This document shows positions 34,172 to 42,799 of a DNA stretch of 64,000 bases, in pieces. The stretch covers positions 496,001 to 560,000 of the forward strand of contig CAWHMD010000008.1 of NCBI GenBank assembly GCA_963830385.1, given 5' to 3'. A program made the translations under genes and the position numbers. A model generated the notes under the pieces. The model was not told the DNA's origin and searched no databases. It saw nothing but the letters and a program-made list of their open reading frames with translations. This DNA is from Bog-532 sp963830385. Its GTDB lineage: Bacteria > Actinomycetota > Actinomycetes > Streptosporangiales > Streptosporangiaceae. How positions within the stretch are numbered: position 1 is the first letter of the stretch; each line of letters begins with the position of its first letter.

Positions 34172-34618
34172 ATGCCCACGACGCAGGTGTCGGCCACGGC
34201 CGTCATCGCCGCCCCGCCCGAGCGGATCTTCGCGCTGCTGACCGACCCGGCCTCACATCCCCTGATCGACGGGACCAGGAGCGTGCTCAGCGCCCAGGAC
34301 GGCGCCCCCGCCCGGCTGGCCCTGGGCTCGAAGTTCGGCATGAACATGAAGATCGGCGCGCCGTACAAGATCCTCAACACGGTGGTCGAATACGATCAGG
34401 ACCGCCTGATCGCCTGGCGGCACTTCTACGGGCACCGCTGGCGCTGGCAGCTGAAGCCGCTGGACGACGGCCGCACCGAGGTCACCGAGACGTTCGACTG
34501 GTCGACCACCCGGTTCCCGCTGCTGCTGACGCTCACCCCGTTTCCCCGGCGCAACCGGCTCGGCATCGAAAAGTCGCTGACCCGGCTGGCGGATATTGCC
34601 ACCGCACCCGGGCAGTGA
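34172..34618 (+). CDS. SRPBCC (START-like) family protein
   Basis: 148 residues: one helix-grip domain with AVIAAPPERIFALLTDPASH at the start, MNMKIGAPYKILNTVVEYD in the middle strands and GRTEVTETFDWSTTRFPLLL at the end. Such polyketide-cyclase-like proteins bind hydrophobic ligands. The next gene also begins with an SRPBCC domain. Start ATG lies 23 bases after the ligase stop. Confidence 0.82.
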   Translation: MPTTQVSATAVIAAPPERIFALLTDPASHPLIDGTRSVLSAQDGAPARLALGSKFGMNMKIGAPYKILNTVVEYDQDRLIAWRHFYGHRWRWQLKPLDDGRTEVTETFDWSTTRFPLLLTLTPFPRRNRLGIEKSLTRLADIATAPGQ

Positions 34619-34638
34619 CAGCAACCGGAGACGGGCAC

Positions 34639-34662
34639 CGGACGAAGCTACGGACGAAGCTA
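34639..34662 (+). repeat. Tandem 12-base repeat
   Basis: CGGACGAAGCTA is present twice, head to tail, in the 66-base spacer between the two SRPBCC genes. It could be a short regulatory site or a simple duplication. Confidence 0.6.
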
Positions 34663-34684
34663 TGGGCGGGAGAACCAGCAGACC

Positions 34685-36061
34685 ATGAGCATCAGCTACT
34701 CCAGCGTCGTGGACGCGCCGATCGACGAGGTGTTCGCCTGGTACGGCCGCCCGGGCGCCCTGACCAGGCTGTCGCCGCCCTGGCAGCCGGTCCGGGCCGG
34801 GCAGGAGGCGACCTCGCTGCGGGACGGGCGCGCGGTGCTGCTGCTGCCGGGCGGGGCCCGCTGGGTGGCCCAGCACCAGGCCGACGGGTACGACCCGCCC
34901 CGCCAGTTCGTCGACCAGCTGGTCGCCGGCGGCCTGACCTCGACCGCGCTCGCGCGGGTGCTGACCTGGCGGCACGTCCACGGCTTCCATGAGGCGGACG
35001 GCGGCGGGGCGGGCGGCGGCGCCACCCGGGTCAGCGACGACGTGCAGACCAACGTGCCCGAGGCGGCGCTGCGCCAGATGTTCGGCTACCGCCACCGCCA
35101 GCTCGCCGCCGACCTGAAGGCGCAGCGCTGGGCCCATGACCGGCACCCCGAGCCGCTCACGGTCGCGATGACCGGTGCCAGCGGGCTGATCGGCACCGCG
35201 CTGGCCGCGCTGCTCACCACCGGCGGCCACCGGGTCATCAAGCTGGTCCGGCACCCGGTCGCGGCGGGCGCGCAGGACGAGCGCCAGTGGGACCCCGGCC
35301 AGCCCGCCCCCGGCCTGCTGGACGGCGTCGACGCGGTGGTGCACCTGGCCGGGGCGGGCATCGCCGGCCGGTTCACCGACGCGCACAAGCGGGCGATCCG
35401 CGACAGCCGGATCGAGCCCACCCGCCGCCTGGCCGAGCTGGCCGCCCGGGCCGGCGGGCTCGCCTTCATCAGCGCCTCGGCGGTCGGCTTCTACGGCACC
35501 GACCGCGGCGACGAGGTGCTCACCGAGGACAGCCCGCGCGGCACCGGGTTCCTGGCCGACGTGGTCGCCGACTGGGAGGCCGCCGCCAGGCCGGCCGCCG
35601 AGGCGGGCCTGCGGACCGTCCAGGTGCGCACCGGCATCGTCCAGACCCCCAAGGGCGGCACCTTGCGGCTGTTCTTCCCGCTGTTCGAGGCCGGCCTCGG
35701 CGGCCGGCTCGGTGACGGCCGCCAGTGGCTTTCCTGGATCGGCATCGACGACCTGGCCGACGTCTACCTGCGCGCCCTGACCGACCCGGCGCTGACCGGC
35801 CCGGTCAACGCGGTCGCACCGGACCCGGTGCGCAACGCCGACTACACCGTCACGCTCGGCCGGGTGCTGCGCCGGCCCACGCTCATTCCGACCCCGGCGT
35901 TCGGCCCGCGGCTGCTGGTCGGCAAGGAAGGCGCCCAGGAGCTGGCCGAAGCCAGCCAGCGCGTCCGGCCCGACGCGCTGCTGACGGCCGGTCACCCGTT
36001 CCGTCACACCCGGCTGGAGCCCGCCCTGCGGCACCTGCTCGGCCGCGTTGCTGACGCCTGA
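34685..36061 (+). CDS. TIGR01777 family epimerase fused to an SRPBCC domain
   Basis: 458 residues. Residues 1-150 are an SRPBCC domain (YSSVVDAPIDEVFAWYGRPG). From about 158 an SDR39U1-type nucleotide-binding domain follows: VAMTGASGLIGTALAALL, VHLAGAGIAGRFTDAHKR, FISASAVGFYGTDRGDEVL and the C-terminal PTLIPTPAFGPRLLVGKEGA. This fusion is well known in actinobacteria, but its substrate is not established. It is the third gene in the same direction after the ligase. Confidence 0.9.
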   Translation: MSISYSSVVDAPIDEVFAWYGRPGALTRLSPPWQPVRAGQEATSLRDGRAVLLLPGGARWVAQHQADGYDPPRQFVDQLVAGGLTSTALARVLTWRHVHGFHEADGGGAGGGATRVSDDVQTNVPEAALRQMFGYRHRQLAADLKAQRWAHDRHPEPLTVAMTGASGLIGTALAALLTTGGHRVIKLVRHPVAAGAQDERQWDPGQPAPGLLDGVDAVVHLAGAGIAGRFTDAHKRAIRDSRIEPTRRLAELAARAGGLAFISASAVGFYGTDRGDEVLTEDSPRGTGFLADVVADWEAAARPAAEAGLRTVQVRTGIVQTPKGGTLRLFFPLFEAGLGGRLGDGRQWLSWIGIDDLADVYLRALTDPALTGPVNAVAPDPVRNADYTVTLGRVLRRPTLIPTPAFGPRLLVGKEGAQELAEASQRVRPDALLTAGHPFRHTRLEPALRHLLGRVADA

Positions 36062-36097
36062 GACCGGGAGCCCAGGACCGGGCGGCTGACCGTCCCG

Positions 36098-36451
36098 CTA
36101 GGCGTCGGCGATGGCGTCGGCCACGCTCTCGTAGACCGGGATCAGCTGGTCGGCCCGGGTGAGCTCCAGCACCCGGGCCACCGAGACCTGCGGCGCGGCC
36201 AGGGCGAGCACGCCGCCCTGCTGGTCCAGGGCCCGGCTGGAGCGCAGCAGCATCCGCAGCCCGGTCGAATCCATGAAGCTCAGCTCGGACATGTCGACGA
36301 TGAGCAGCCGGGGCTGCTGGGTCACGACCGACTCGAGCACCCCGTAGAGCTCGTCGCTGTTGGTCGCGTCGACTTCGCCCGCCAGCACCACCACGGAGTA
36401 CGTCGCCCCGGCGGTTTCGGGGGCGGACACCGACGCTCTCAGCAGGCCCAC
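36098..36451 (-). CDS. STAS-domain anti-anti-sigma factor
   Basis: 117 residues. VVVLAGEVDATNSDELYGVL and the phospho-acceptor Ser in LSFMDSTGLRMLLRS are diagnostic of SpoIIAA/BldG/RsbV-like proteins, which release a sigma factor by binding its anti-sigma kinase. The start is a GTG with an AAAAGGAG site. No partner kinase is next to it. The upstream region carries a palindrome and a tandem repeat (36466-36498). It is convergent with the TIGR01777 gene. Confidence 0.88.
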   Translation of the reverse strand: MGLLRASVSAPETAGATYSVVVLAGEVDATNSDELYGVLESVVTQQPRLLIVDMSELSFMDSTGLRMLLRSSRALDQQGGVLALAAPQVSVARVLELTRADQLIPVYESVADAIADA

Positions 36452-36465
36452 GGGACTCCTTTTCC

Positions 36466-36498
36466 ACCTGCAGGTCTCACCGGGCAGGTCTCACCGGG
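36466..36498 (-). promoter_or_regulatory. Palindrome plus tandem repeat upstream of the STAS gene
   Basis: ACCTGCAGGT (36466-36475) is a perfect palindrome. It runs into two head-to-tail copies of CAGGTCTCACCGGG (36471-36484, 36485-36498). The cluster lies 15-47 bases upstream of the STAS start and looks like a regulator site. Confidence 0.4.
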
Positions 36499-36662
36499 CA
36501 CTGACCGGCGCACCCGCGCTGTCCTCCACGTTAACGGTCAGGCTGGCCATCATGGCATGCTGCCGGACGGCCGTTATTTTCTCGGGATATACCTCTGCCT
36601 GCAAACTGGGCCAGCGTCACCCGGAGCTGAACTGCCCGGCACGGCCGGTAACGTGGCTCGAC

Positions 36663-37166
36663 GTGAGTGACGACGTACCGCTGCCGGCCATCCCCGCTTC
36701 GGCCGGGGCCATGATCTTCGACCGCGACGGCCGGCTGCTCATCCTCAAGCCGACCTACAAACAAGGGTGGACGATCCCCGGCGGGGTGATGGAGGCCGGC
36801 GGCGAGACCCCCTGGCAGGCGTGCCAGCGCGAGGTGCGCGAGGAATGCGGCCTGCCGGTCAGCCGCGGCCGGCTCGCGTGCGTGGACTTCCGCCCGCCCA
36901 GGCCCGGGCGGCCCGGGGGCATGCGGTTCCTGTTCGACTGCGGCGCGTTCAGCGCCGGCGCGCTGGCCTCGATCAAACTGCAGCCCGAGGAGATCTCCGC
37001 GAGCCAGCTGCTCCCGCTGGCGCAGGCGCTGCCGCTGCTGTCGAAACCGGTGCGCCGCCGGGTCCGGGCCGCCACCCGGACCCGTGGCCCGGGCCGTGCC
37101 CGGGGTGCCCGCGCCACGCTCTACCTGGAGAACGGCCGCCCGGTCGAAGGAGTGACGGCCGCATGA
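36663..37166 (+). CDS. NUDIX hydrolase
   Basis: 167 residues from the GTG at 36663. The NUDIX box starts GGVMEAGGETPWQACQ and continues REVREECGL, with all metal-binding Glu residues present. IPASAGAMIFDRDGRLLILK opens the domain and RFLFDCGAF follows the box. The basic C-terminus (RRRVRAATRTRGPGRARGAR) is unusual and may bind nucleic acid. The stop overlaps the acetamidase start as ATGA. Substrate, probably a nucleoside diphosphate derivative, is not predictable. Confidence 0.87.
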   Translation: MSDDVPLPAIPASAGAMIFDRDGRLLILKPTYKQGWTIPGGVMEAGGETPWQACQREVREECGLPVSRGRLACVDFRPPRPGRPGGMRFLFDCGAFSAGALASIKLQPEEISASQLLPLAQALPLLSKPVRRRVRAATRTRGPGRARGARATLYLENGRPVEGVTAA

Positions 37167-38086
37167 GGCGCCACAGCCTGCTGCCCACCCCCGGCACCGT
37201 GACCGACGTGTTCAGCCGCGATCGCCCGCCGGTGCTGACCATCGACCCGGGCGACACCGTGGTGGCCGGGTCGCTCGACGCCTCCGGTTACCTGTCCCGG
37301 CAGCGGTGGCCGGGGGACGCCCGGCCGCGCATGCTCAGCGCCGGCCGGGGGCACTGCCTGACCGGGCCGATCGCGGTGACCGGGGCCGAGCCCGGCGCCA
37401 TGCTGTCGGTCCGGTTCAGCTCGCTGCGGCCCGCCGACTGGGGCTGGACGGTGGCCGCGTCCCGGGACAACCGGCTCACCCGCCGGCTCGGGGTCGAGGG
37501 CGGCCCCCCGTCCTGGCTGCTGTGGGAGATCGACACCGACGGCGGCCGGGCCTACAGCGACACCGGCTACACGGTGCCGGTCGCGCCGTTCCTCGGCGTG
37601 GTGGGGATGCCGCCGGCCGAGCCCGGCGAGCACTCCACGATCCCGCCCCGGCCGCAGGGCGGCGGCAACCTCGACTGCCGCGAGCTGGTCGCCGGCTCCA
37701 CCCTCTTCCTGCCGGTGACGGTACCGGACGCGCTGCTCTGCCTGGGTGACGGGCACGCCGCCCAGGGCGACGGCGAGGTGAGCGGCACCGCCATCGAGTG
37801 CGCGATGACCACCGAGGTGGTGGTGGACCTGGTGGCCGAGCCGCCGGTGCCGGGCATCCACGCCGATACCCCGGCCGGGCGGATCACGTTCGGCTTCAGC
37901 CACGACCTCGACGAGGCCATGGGCGACGCGCTGGAAGCCATGCTGATCTGGATGCAGGGCCTGTACGGGCTGACCCGGACGGCGGCCCTTGCGCTGGCCG
38001 GCCCCACCGTCGACCTGCGAATAACTCAAGTCGCCAACGATGTGTGGGGCGTGCACGCGGTGCTGTCCGCGGGCACGCTACGTTGA
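37163..38086 (+). CDS. Acetamidase/formamidase family protein
   Basis: 307 residues. The FmdA/AmdA fold is shown by VLTIDPGDTVVAGSLDASGY, GHCLTGPIAVTGAEPGAMLS, PRPQGGGNLDCREL, LFLPVTVPDALLCLGDGHAA and AAQGDGEVSGTAIECAM, the last two carrying the metal-binding residues. It hydrolyses short amides, releasing ammonia. Translationally coupled to the NUDIX gene. The nitrile hydratase at 28190 makes amides, so a link is possible but they are not in one operon. Confidence 0.88.
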   Translation: MRRHSLLPTPGTVTDVFSRDRPPVLTIDPGDTVVAGSLDASGYLSRQRWPGDARPRMLSAGRGHCLTGPIAVTGAEPGAMLSVRFSSLRPADWGWTVAASRDNRLTRRLGVEGGPPSWLLWEIDTDGGRAYSDTGYTVPVAPFLGVVGMPPAEPGEHSTIPPRPQGGGNLDCRELVAGSTLFLPVTVPDALLCLGDGHAAQGDGEVSGTAIECAMTTEVVVDLVAEPPVPGIHADTPAGRITFGFSHDLDEAMGDALEAMLIWMQGLYGLTRTAALALAGPTVDLRITQVANDVWGVHAVLSAGTLR

Positions 38087-38156
38087 GCGGTAAGGGCTAT
38101 GCACCGAGCGCCCGGGATTGCCCGGAATGCCGGTCAGACATGGGAGCCTGGGAGAC

Positions 38157-38702
38157 ATGACGGCTGGATCGATCGTGGTGAGGCCCGCGGAGTCGCAGGC
38201 CGACCTCGCCGGGATCCACGCGGTCGACGTCTCCTACTCCACCGACCGGATCTACCGGGTGCGCCGTAACAAGCTGGCGTTCTGGCTGGAAGAAGAGCGG
38301 TTCGAGCTGCCGGTGGAAAAGGCCGACCTGCGGCCCACCCGGACCCTGTCGGACGGCCTGTTCGTGGCCTGCCAGGACGGCGCGGTCGTCGGCTACGGCG
38401 AGCTGCGGCCCGAGCCGCGGAACGGCCGGGTCCGGGTCGAGTCCATCTTCGTGTCCCGGCCCAGCCGTGGCCAGGGCGTCGGCGGCCGCCTGATCGAGGC
38501 GCTGGCCGAGCAGGCCGCCCACCAGCCCCGGGCGCGCTGCTTGTGGCTGGAGACCCAGAACGTCAACTACCCGGCCGTGCAGTTCTACCTGAAGGTGGGC
38601 TTCCGGCTGTGCGGGCTGGACGAAACCCTCTACCAGCCCGACGACCCGCAGCTGCTGCCGGGTGAGATGGCGCTGTACTTCAGCCGCGACCTGGAGCGCT
38701 GA
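38157..38702 (+). CDS. GNAT acetyltransferase
   Basis: 181 residues from the ATG at 38157 with a GGGAG site. IVVRPAESQADLAGIHAVD begins the fold; the acetyl-CoA loop is VSRPSRGQGVGGRLIEALA, followed by CLWLETQNVNYPAVQFYLKV and GFRLCGLDET. Resembles streptothricin/aminoglycoside-type N-acetyltransferases in layout, but the substrate is unknown. The stop overlaps the first base of the next reading frame (TGATG). Confidence 0.87.
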   Translation: MTAGSIVVRPAESQADLAGIHAVDVSYSTDRIYRVRRNKLAFWLEEERFELPVEKADLRPTRTLSDGLFVACQDGAVVGYGELRPEPRNGRVRVESIFVSRPSRGQGVGGRLIEALAEQAAHQPRARCLWLETQNVNYPAVQFYLKVGFRLCGLDETLYQPDDPQLLPGEMALYFSRDLER

Positions 38703-39031
38703 TGGATCCGTCACCTTCGGCCGATCTCCTGAGCCAGTGCGACCTGCTGCGGTCGCTGCACCGCCCCGGCGCCCCTCTCCTGCTGCCGAACGCCTGGGAC
38801 GTACATGCGGACGAGGAGGGTGCCCCGGCCGGCTGCAACCTCGAGGACACCGACCACGCCGACGGCAGCCTCCGCGATCGCGGCCGCCAGGCGGAGTGGC
38901 TGGGGGCGGTCCGCCAGGCTACGGCCGCGCTGCACCGCTTCACCGCGGGCGCCCACGGCCCGGTGAACGTTGCCTGCCTGCCGCAGATGCCCGCGCTGGC
39001 CGAGCTGGCGGCCGCCGGCCTGATCGGCTAG
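38702..39031 (+). pseudogene. Internally deleted ICL/PEP-mutase family relic
   Basis: 109 codons. HRPGAPLLLPNAWDVHADEE matches the start of the isocitrate lyase/PEP mutase (carboxyvinyl-carboxyphosphonate phosphorylmutase-like) family. It jumps directly to GCNLEDTDHADGSLRDRGRQ, which in complete enzymes lies more than 60 residues on, and then to GPVNVACLPQMPALAELAAA from near the C-terminus. Both the metal-binding middle and the catalytic loop are gone and the end is cut at the convergent LAL gene. The frame stayed open, so deletions were in frame or the peptide is still made. No activity is expected. Confidence 0.65.
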
Positions 39032-41787
39032 GCGAGCACGGCGGCGTCGGCCGCGTCCGGGAAGGCCCGGCGGAGTTCTTTGCGGGAACTGATACCGAGC
39101 TTCGGGAACACCTTGTGCAGGTGGTATTCGACCGTGCGGGGGCTGATGAACAGCTGGGCGCCGATCTCCGGGTTCGTGTGGCCCAGGGCAGCGAGCCGCG
39201 CGACCTGCGCTTCCTGGGTGGTGAGCTGGTCGAGCGCTTCGCCGGTCCGTCTGCGCACCGCTTCACCGGTGGCTGACAGCTCGCGCCGGGCGCGCTCGGC
39301 GTACCCGGCCGCGCCCATGCGGCTGAACAGCTCGTGGGCCGCGCGCAATTGTTCACGGGCGTCCACGCGGCGGTTCACCCGGCGCAGCCATTCGCCGTAC
39401 ACGAGCCGGCTGCGGGCGAGCTCGACCACCGCGCGGCTGCGGGCCAGCCGGTCGGCCGATTCCCGGTAGAAGGACTCGTCGTCGCTCACGAGCGCCCGGC
39501 AGCGGGCTTCGGTCCCGAGCGCCCATTCGGTGCCGCTGGCCTGTGTCCGCTCGCTCAGGCGGCCGAGCGCCTCGGCGGCCTCCTCCGGATGGCCGCCGCG
39601 CACCCCGGCCTCGATCAGCTCGACCAGGGCCCAGCCGTAAAAGACGACATCCTCGTACTCACAGGCCCGCCGGGCCGCGGCCAGCGCCTCGCCGTAGTGA
39701 CCGTGCGCGTTGTGCAGCACCGCGGTGAAATAAAACGTCCCGCCGGTCGCTGAGCCCTCGCCCCGATCGGCCGCATTCCGCCGGCCCCAGTCGAGCAGGG
39801 CCAGTGTCTGCGACTGATCGCCGCGCGCCGCGGCCAGCTTGGCCTCCGCGTACCGCAGCGGCGGGATGCCGGTCGCCTCGGTGATCGACCCGACCTCTTC
39901 GATCAGCCCGGCCGCGGTGGCAAACGCTCCCGAATGGACGTTGAGCGCGGCCAGGTAGTTGAGCGCGTTCGGGAGCAGGTGGAGCGCGCCGGTGTCGCGC
40001 GCCACGCTGACGCCCCGGGTGGCGAGCAGGTACCAGAGCTCGTCGTCCCACAGATCCTGGGCGAGGCGGCACGCCAGCCACAGCCAGCGCCGGTCGGCCG
40101 CACCGCCGTCGGGCTCGCCGAACGCGTGCAGCGCCCGCGACAGGGGTGCCACGGCGGCCGCGTAGCCGTCGGTGAACCGCGTCACCAGTGCGTCGAGGAG
40201 CAGGTCAGCCGCGCCCGGGATCAGTACCCGGTTTGACCCGCGCGCTACCTGGGCCACCTCACGCACATCCGGGCCGGTGCCCAGGCGCCCGGCGAACATG
40301 GCCGACGCGAGCGCCTCGAGATAGGTCTCCCGGGCCATCGCGGCGTCCAGGGGATCCAGCCGCCTGGCCGCCTCGAGCAGCAGCGGCGGCGCGTCGCGCC
40401 CGCGCTGGCTCGCGAACGCGATCTGCGCGCGCAACCGCTCCAGCCGTGCCCGCTTGAGCTCGTCGACCGGCCCGAGCTCGGCGGCGGTCAGCAGCTCGGA
40501 CGCGGACACCGCGTCGGCGACGTCGAGTTTCGCCTGGGCGGCGGCCAGTGAGCGGCTGACCCGCAGGGCCGGGTCGGGTGTCAGCTCGGCGGCCCGCTGC
40601 AGGAATGCGGCGGCGGCCGACAGGCCACCGCGACGCTGGGCCCGGCCGGCCGAGCGCTCCAGCTCGCCGGCCACGGCCTCGTCAGGCCCGTCGGCCGCGC
40701 GGGCGCGGTGCCACGCCCGGCGATCCGGGTCCAGCCGCGTGTCGGTCGCGTCGGCGAGGACCCGGTGCACGGCCCGGCGCTCGGCGGCGGGCACGGTCTG
40801 GTAGGCGGCCGAACGGACGAGCGGATGGCGGAACCGTACGCGGGCACCGATCTCGACCAGGCCGGCCGCCTCGGCCGGTTCCGCCGCCTCGGGCCTGAGG
40901 CCGAGCCGCCCGGCCGCCCGCCACAGCAACGGCACGTCGCCGATCGGCTCGGCCGCCGCCAGCACCAGCAGGCGCCGGGTCTCGGCCGGGAGCGCGTCCA
41001 GCTGGCGGGCGAAGCCCTGCTCGATCCGGCTGCTCAGCGGCCCCTGCACCGGCAGCCCGAATCCGCCCGCGACCTCGATCGGCGTGCCTCCGCGCGGCAG
41101 TTCGAGCAGCGCCAGCGGGTTACCGGCGGCGTCGCCGAGGAGCCGGTCCCGCACCCGCGGGTCCAGCAGCCCGGGGATCGCCGCGTCCAGCAGCCGGCGG
41201 GCGTCGGCAGCGGGCAGGCCCTCGAGCACGAGCTCCGGCAGTCCCCTGAGCTCATGCTCGTCACCGGACTCACGCAGCGCGAACACCAGTCCCACCCGCT
41301 CGGCCAGGAGACGCCGGGCCACGAACGCGAGCGTCTGCACCGACACCCGGTCGAGCCACTGGGCGTCGTCGACGATGCAGACGAGCGGCTGGTCCCTGAC
41401 TGCGTCGGCCAGCAGGCTGAGCACGGCCAGACCGACCAGGAAGCGATCGGGCGGCGGGCCCGAGCTCAGGCCGAACGCGGTGTTCAGCGCGTCGCGCTGC
41501 GGGACCGGAAGCCGCCCGAGACGGCCGAGCATCGGCGCGCAAAGGGCGTGCAGGCCGGCGAAGGCGAGCTCCATCTCCGATTCAACGCCCGCCGCCCGGG
41601 CGATCCGGCACCCGGTGGCGGCGGCCGACACGTACTCCAGCAGGGCTGTCTTGCCGATCCCGGCCTCGCCGCGCAGGACCAGCACCCGGCTCTGGCCGGC
41701 GCGTACGCCGGCGACGAGCTGATCCAGCGCGTCGCGCTCGCGGTGACGGTCGACCAGGCCTGCCGGTGATAGCTGGGTGTCAAGCAT
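39028..41787 (-). CDS. LAL-type (LuxR) large ATP-binding regulator
   Basis: 919 residues. Walker A is LRGEAGIGKTALLEYVSAA near residue 43; Walker B is CIVDDAQWLDRVSVQTL. A long TPR-like helical middle follows, and the LuxR HTH closes the protein: LTTQEAQVARLAALGHTNPE, GAQLFISPRTVEYHLHKVFP. It is the MalT-like class that regulates carbon use or secondary metabolite clusters on binding an inducer. A paralogue of similar length lies on the opposite strand at 42800, with an alpha/beta hydrolase between them. Confidence 0.92.
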   Translation of the reverse strand: MLDTQLSPAGLVDRHRERDALDQLVAGVRAGQSRVLVLRGEAGIGKTALLEYVSAAATGCRIARAAGVESEMELAFAGLHALCAPMLGRLGRLPVPQRDALNTAFGLSSGPPPDRFLVGLAVLSLLADAVRDQPLVCIVDDAQWLDRVSVQTLAFVARRLLAERVGLVFALRESGDEHELRGLPELVLEGLPAADARRLLDAAIPGLLDPRVRDRLLGDAAGNPLALLELPRGGTPIEVAGGFGLPVQGPLSSRIEQGFARQLDALPAETRRLLVLAAAEPIGDVPLLWRAAGRLGLRPEAAEPAEAAGLVEIGARVRFRHPLVRSAAYQTVPAAERRAVHRVLADATDTRLDPDRRAWHRARAADGPDEAVAGELERSAGRAQRRGGLSAAAAFLQRAAELTPDPALRVSRSLAAAQAKLDVADAVSASELLTAAELGPVDELKRARLERLRAQIAFASQRGRDAPPLLLEAARRLDPLDAAMARETYLEALASAMFAGRLGTGPDVREVAQVARGSNRVLIPGAADLLLDALVTRFTDGYAAAVAPLSRALHAFGEPDGGAADRRWLWLACRLAQDLWDDELWYLLATRGVSVARDTGALHLLPNALNYLAALNVHSGAFATAAGLIEEVGSITEATGIPPLRYAEAKLAAARGDQSQTLALLDWGRRNAADRGEGSATGGTFYFTAVLHNAHGHYGEALAAARRACEYEDVVFYGWALVELIEAGVRGGHPEEAAEALGRLSERTQASGTEWALGTEARCRALVSDDESFYRESADRLARSRAVVELARSRLVYGEWLRRVNRRVDAREQLRAAHELFSRMGAAGYAERARRELSATGEAVRRRTGEALDQLTTQEAQVARLAALGHTNPEIGAQLFISPRTVEYHLHKVFPKLGISSRKELRRAFPDAADAAVLA

Positions 41788-41889
41788 GCCAGCCCCGCGT
41801 TACCGCGGGCGAGAGGCGCGCCGGCCAGCGACCGGACGCCCGAGCACAGCGCGCATGTGCGAGATTCTACGACGTCTGGGTGACCTCGG

Positions 41890-42624
41890 TTATGCTCTGG
41901 CCGCCTGCTGGATGACCTGGGCGACGGTCTCGGGGTCGGAGATCATGGACAGGTGCCCGGCGTCCACCTCGGTGATGTGGGCACCGGCCCGCTTGGCCAT
42001 GAACGTCAGCTCGGCAGGCGGGATGACCCGGTCCTCGGTGCCGACGACGGCCCACGACGGGACGGTCCGCCAGGCCGGGGCTCCGGACGGTTCGCCGAAG
42101 GCGCTGGCCGGCAGCGGCCGCTGGGTGGCGGCGACGACCAAGGCCTGGCGGGCGGTCAGCCCGTTGGCGAAGCAGCCGGGGACCCTGCCCGGCTTGATGT
42201 AGAGATCCACGTCGCCGGTCGCCGCACCGGGATAGGGAACCGAATCGAAGATCTCGGCGGGGTCTCCCAGCAGGCACGACCCGGGCTGGGCACCGGCCAG
42301 CTGCCCGATGGTCTCGTTCTCGTCGGGGATGAACGCGTCCACGTATACCAGCGCCTTGACCTGGGGGTCGCCGGCCGCGGCGTTGGTGATGACCGCCCCG
42401 CCGTAGGAGTGCCCGGCCACGATGGTTGGCTGACCGGCCAGAGCCGGGTTCTGGGTGAGGAAGGCCCGCAGGTAGGCGGCATCCTGCGGCAGGCCGCGCA
42501 GCGGGTTGGGCGGGGCGTACACGGTGAAGCCATCCTCCTGCAGGCGCAGGATGACCGCGCTCCAGCCGGAGGCGTCGGCCCACGCGCCGTGGACGAGGAC
42601 GATGGCGGGGCTCGGTTCGGACAT
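41890..42624 (-). CDS. Alpha/beta hydrolase (EstA/salicylate-esterase-like)
   Basis: 244 residues. IVLVHGAWADASGWSAVI is the oxyanion start, the nucleophile Ser is in VAGHSYGGAVITNAA near residue 77, the acid in VVGTEDRVIPP and the His in VDAGHLSMI. This is the plant methyl-ester-esterase-like family common in actinomycetes and often placed beside LuxR regulators. It precedes the LAL gene on the same strand by 102 bases and diverges from the second LAL gene. Confidence 0.87.
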   Translation of the reverse strand: MSEPSPAIVLVHGAWADASGWSAVILRLQEDGFTVYAPPNPLRGLPQDAAYLRAFLTQNPALAGQPTIVAGHSYGGAVITNAAAGDPQVKALVYVDAFIPDENETIGQLAGAQPGSCLLGDPAEIFDSVPYPGAATGDVDLYIKPGRVPGCFANGLTARQALVVAATQRPLPASAFGEPSGAPAWRTVPSWAVVGTEDRVIPPAELTFMAKRAGAHITEVDAGHLSMISDPETVAQVIQQAARA

Positions 42625-42799
42625 GGTTACTCCCTGGTTGAGGATCAGGAGCGGTCATCGCCCAGCGTCGCTCCCGGGGCGGGGCGCTCGCATCTGTCGG
42701 AGTCCCCAGCGCCGGTCCCCAGTGATAGGTTCAGCTCGAACCACAAGATCGATTCGGCGTCGTCGGCACGTCCCTCACACCGGGGTGGCGCGAATCCCC

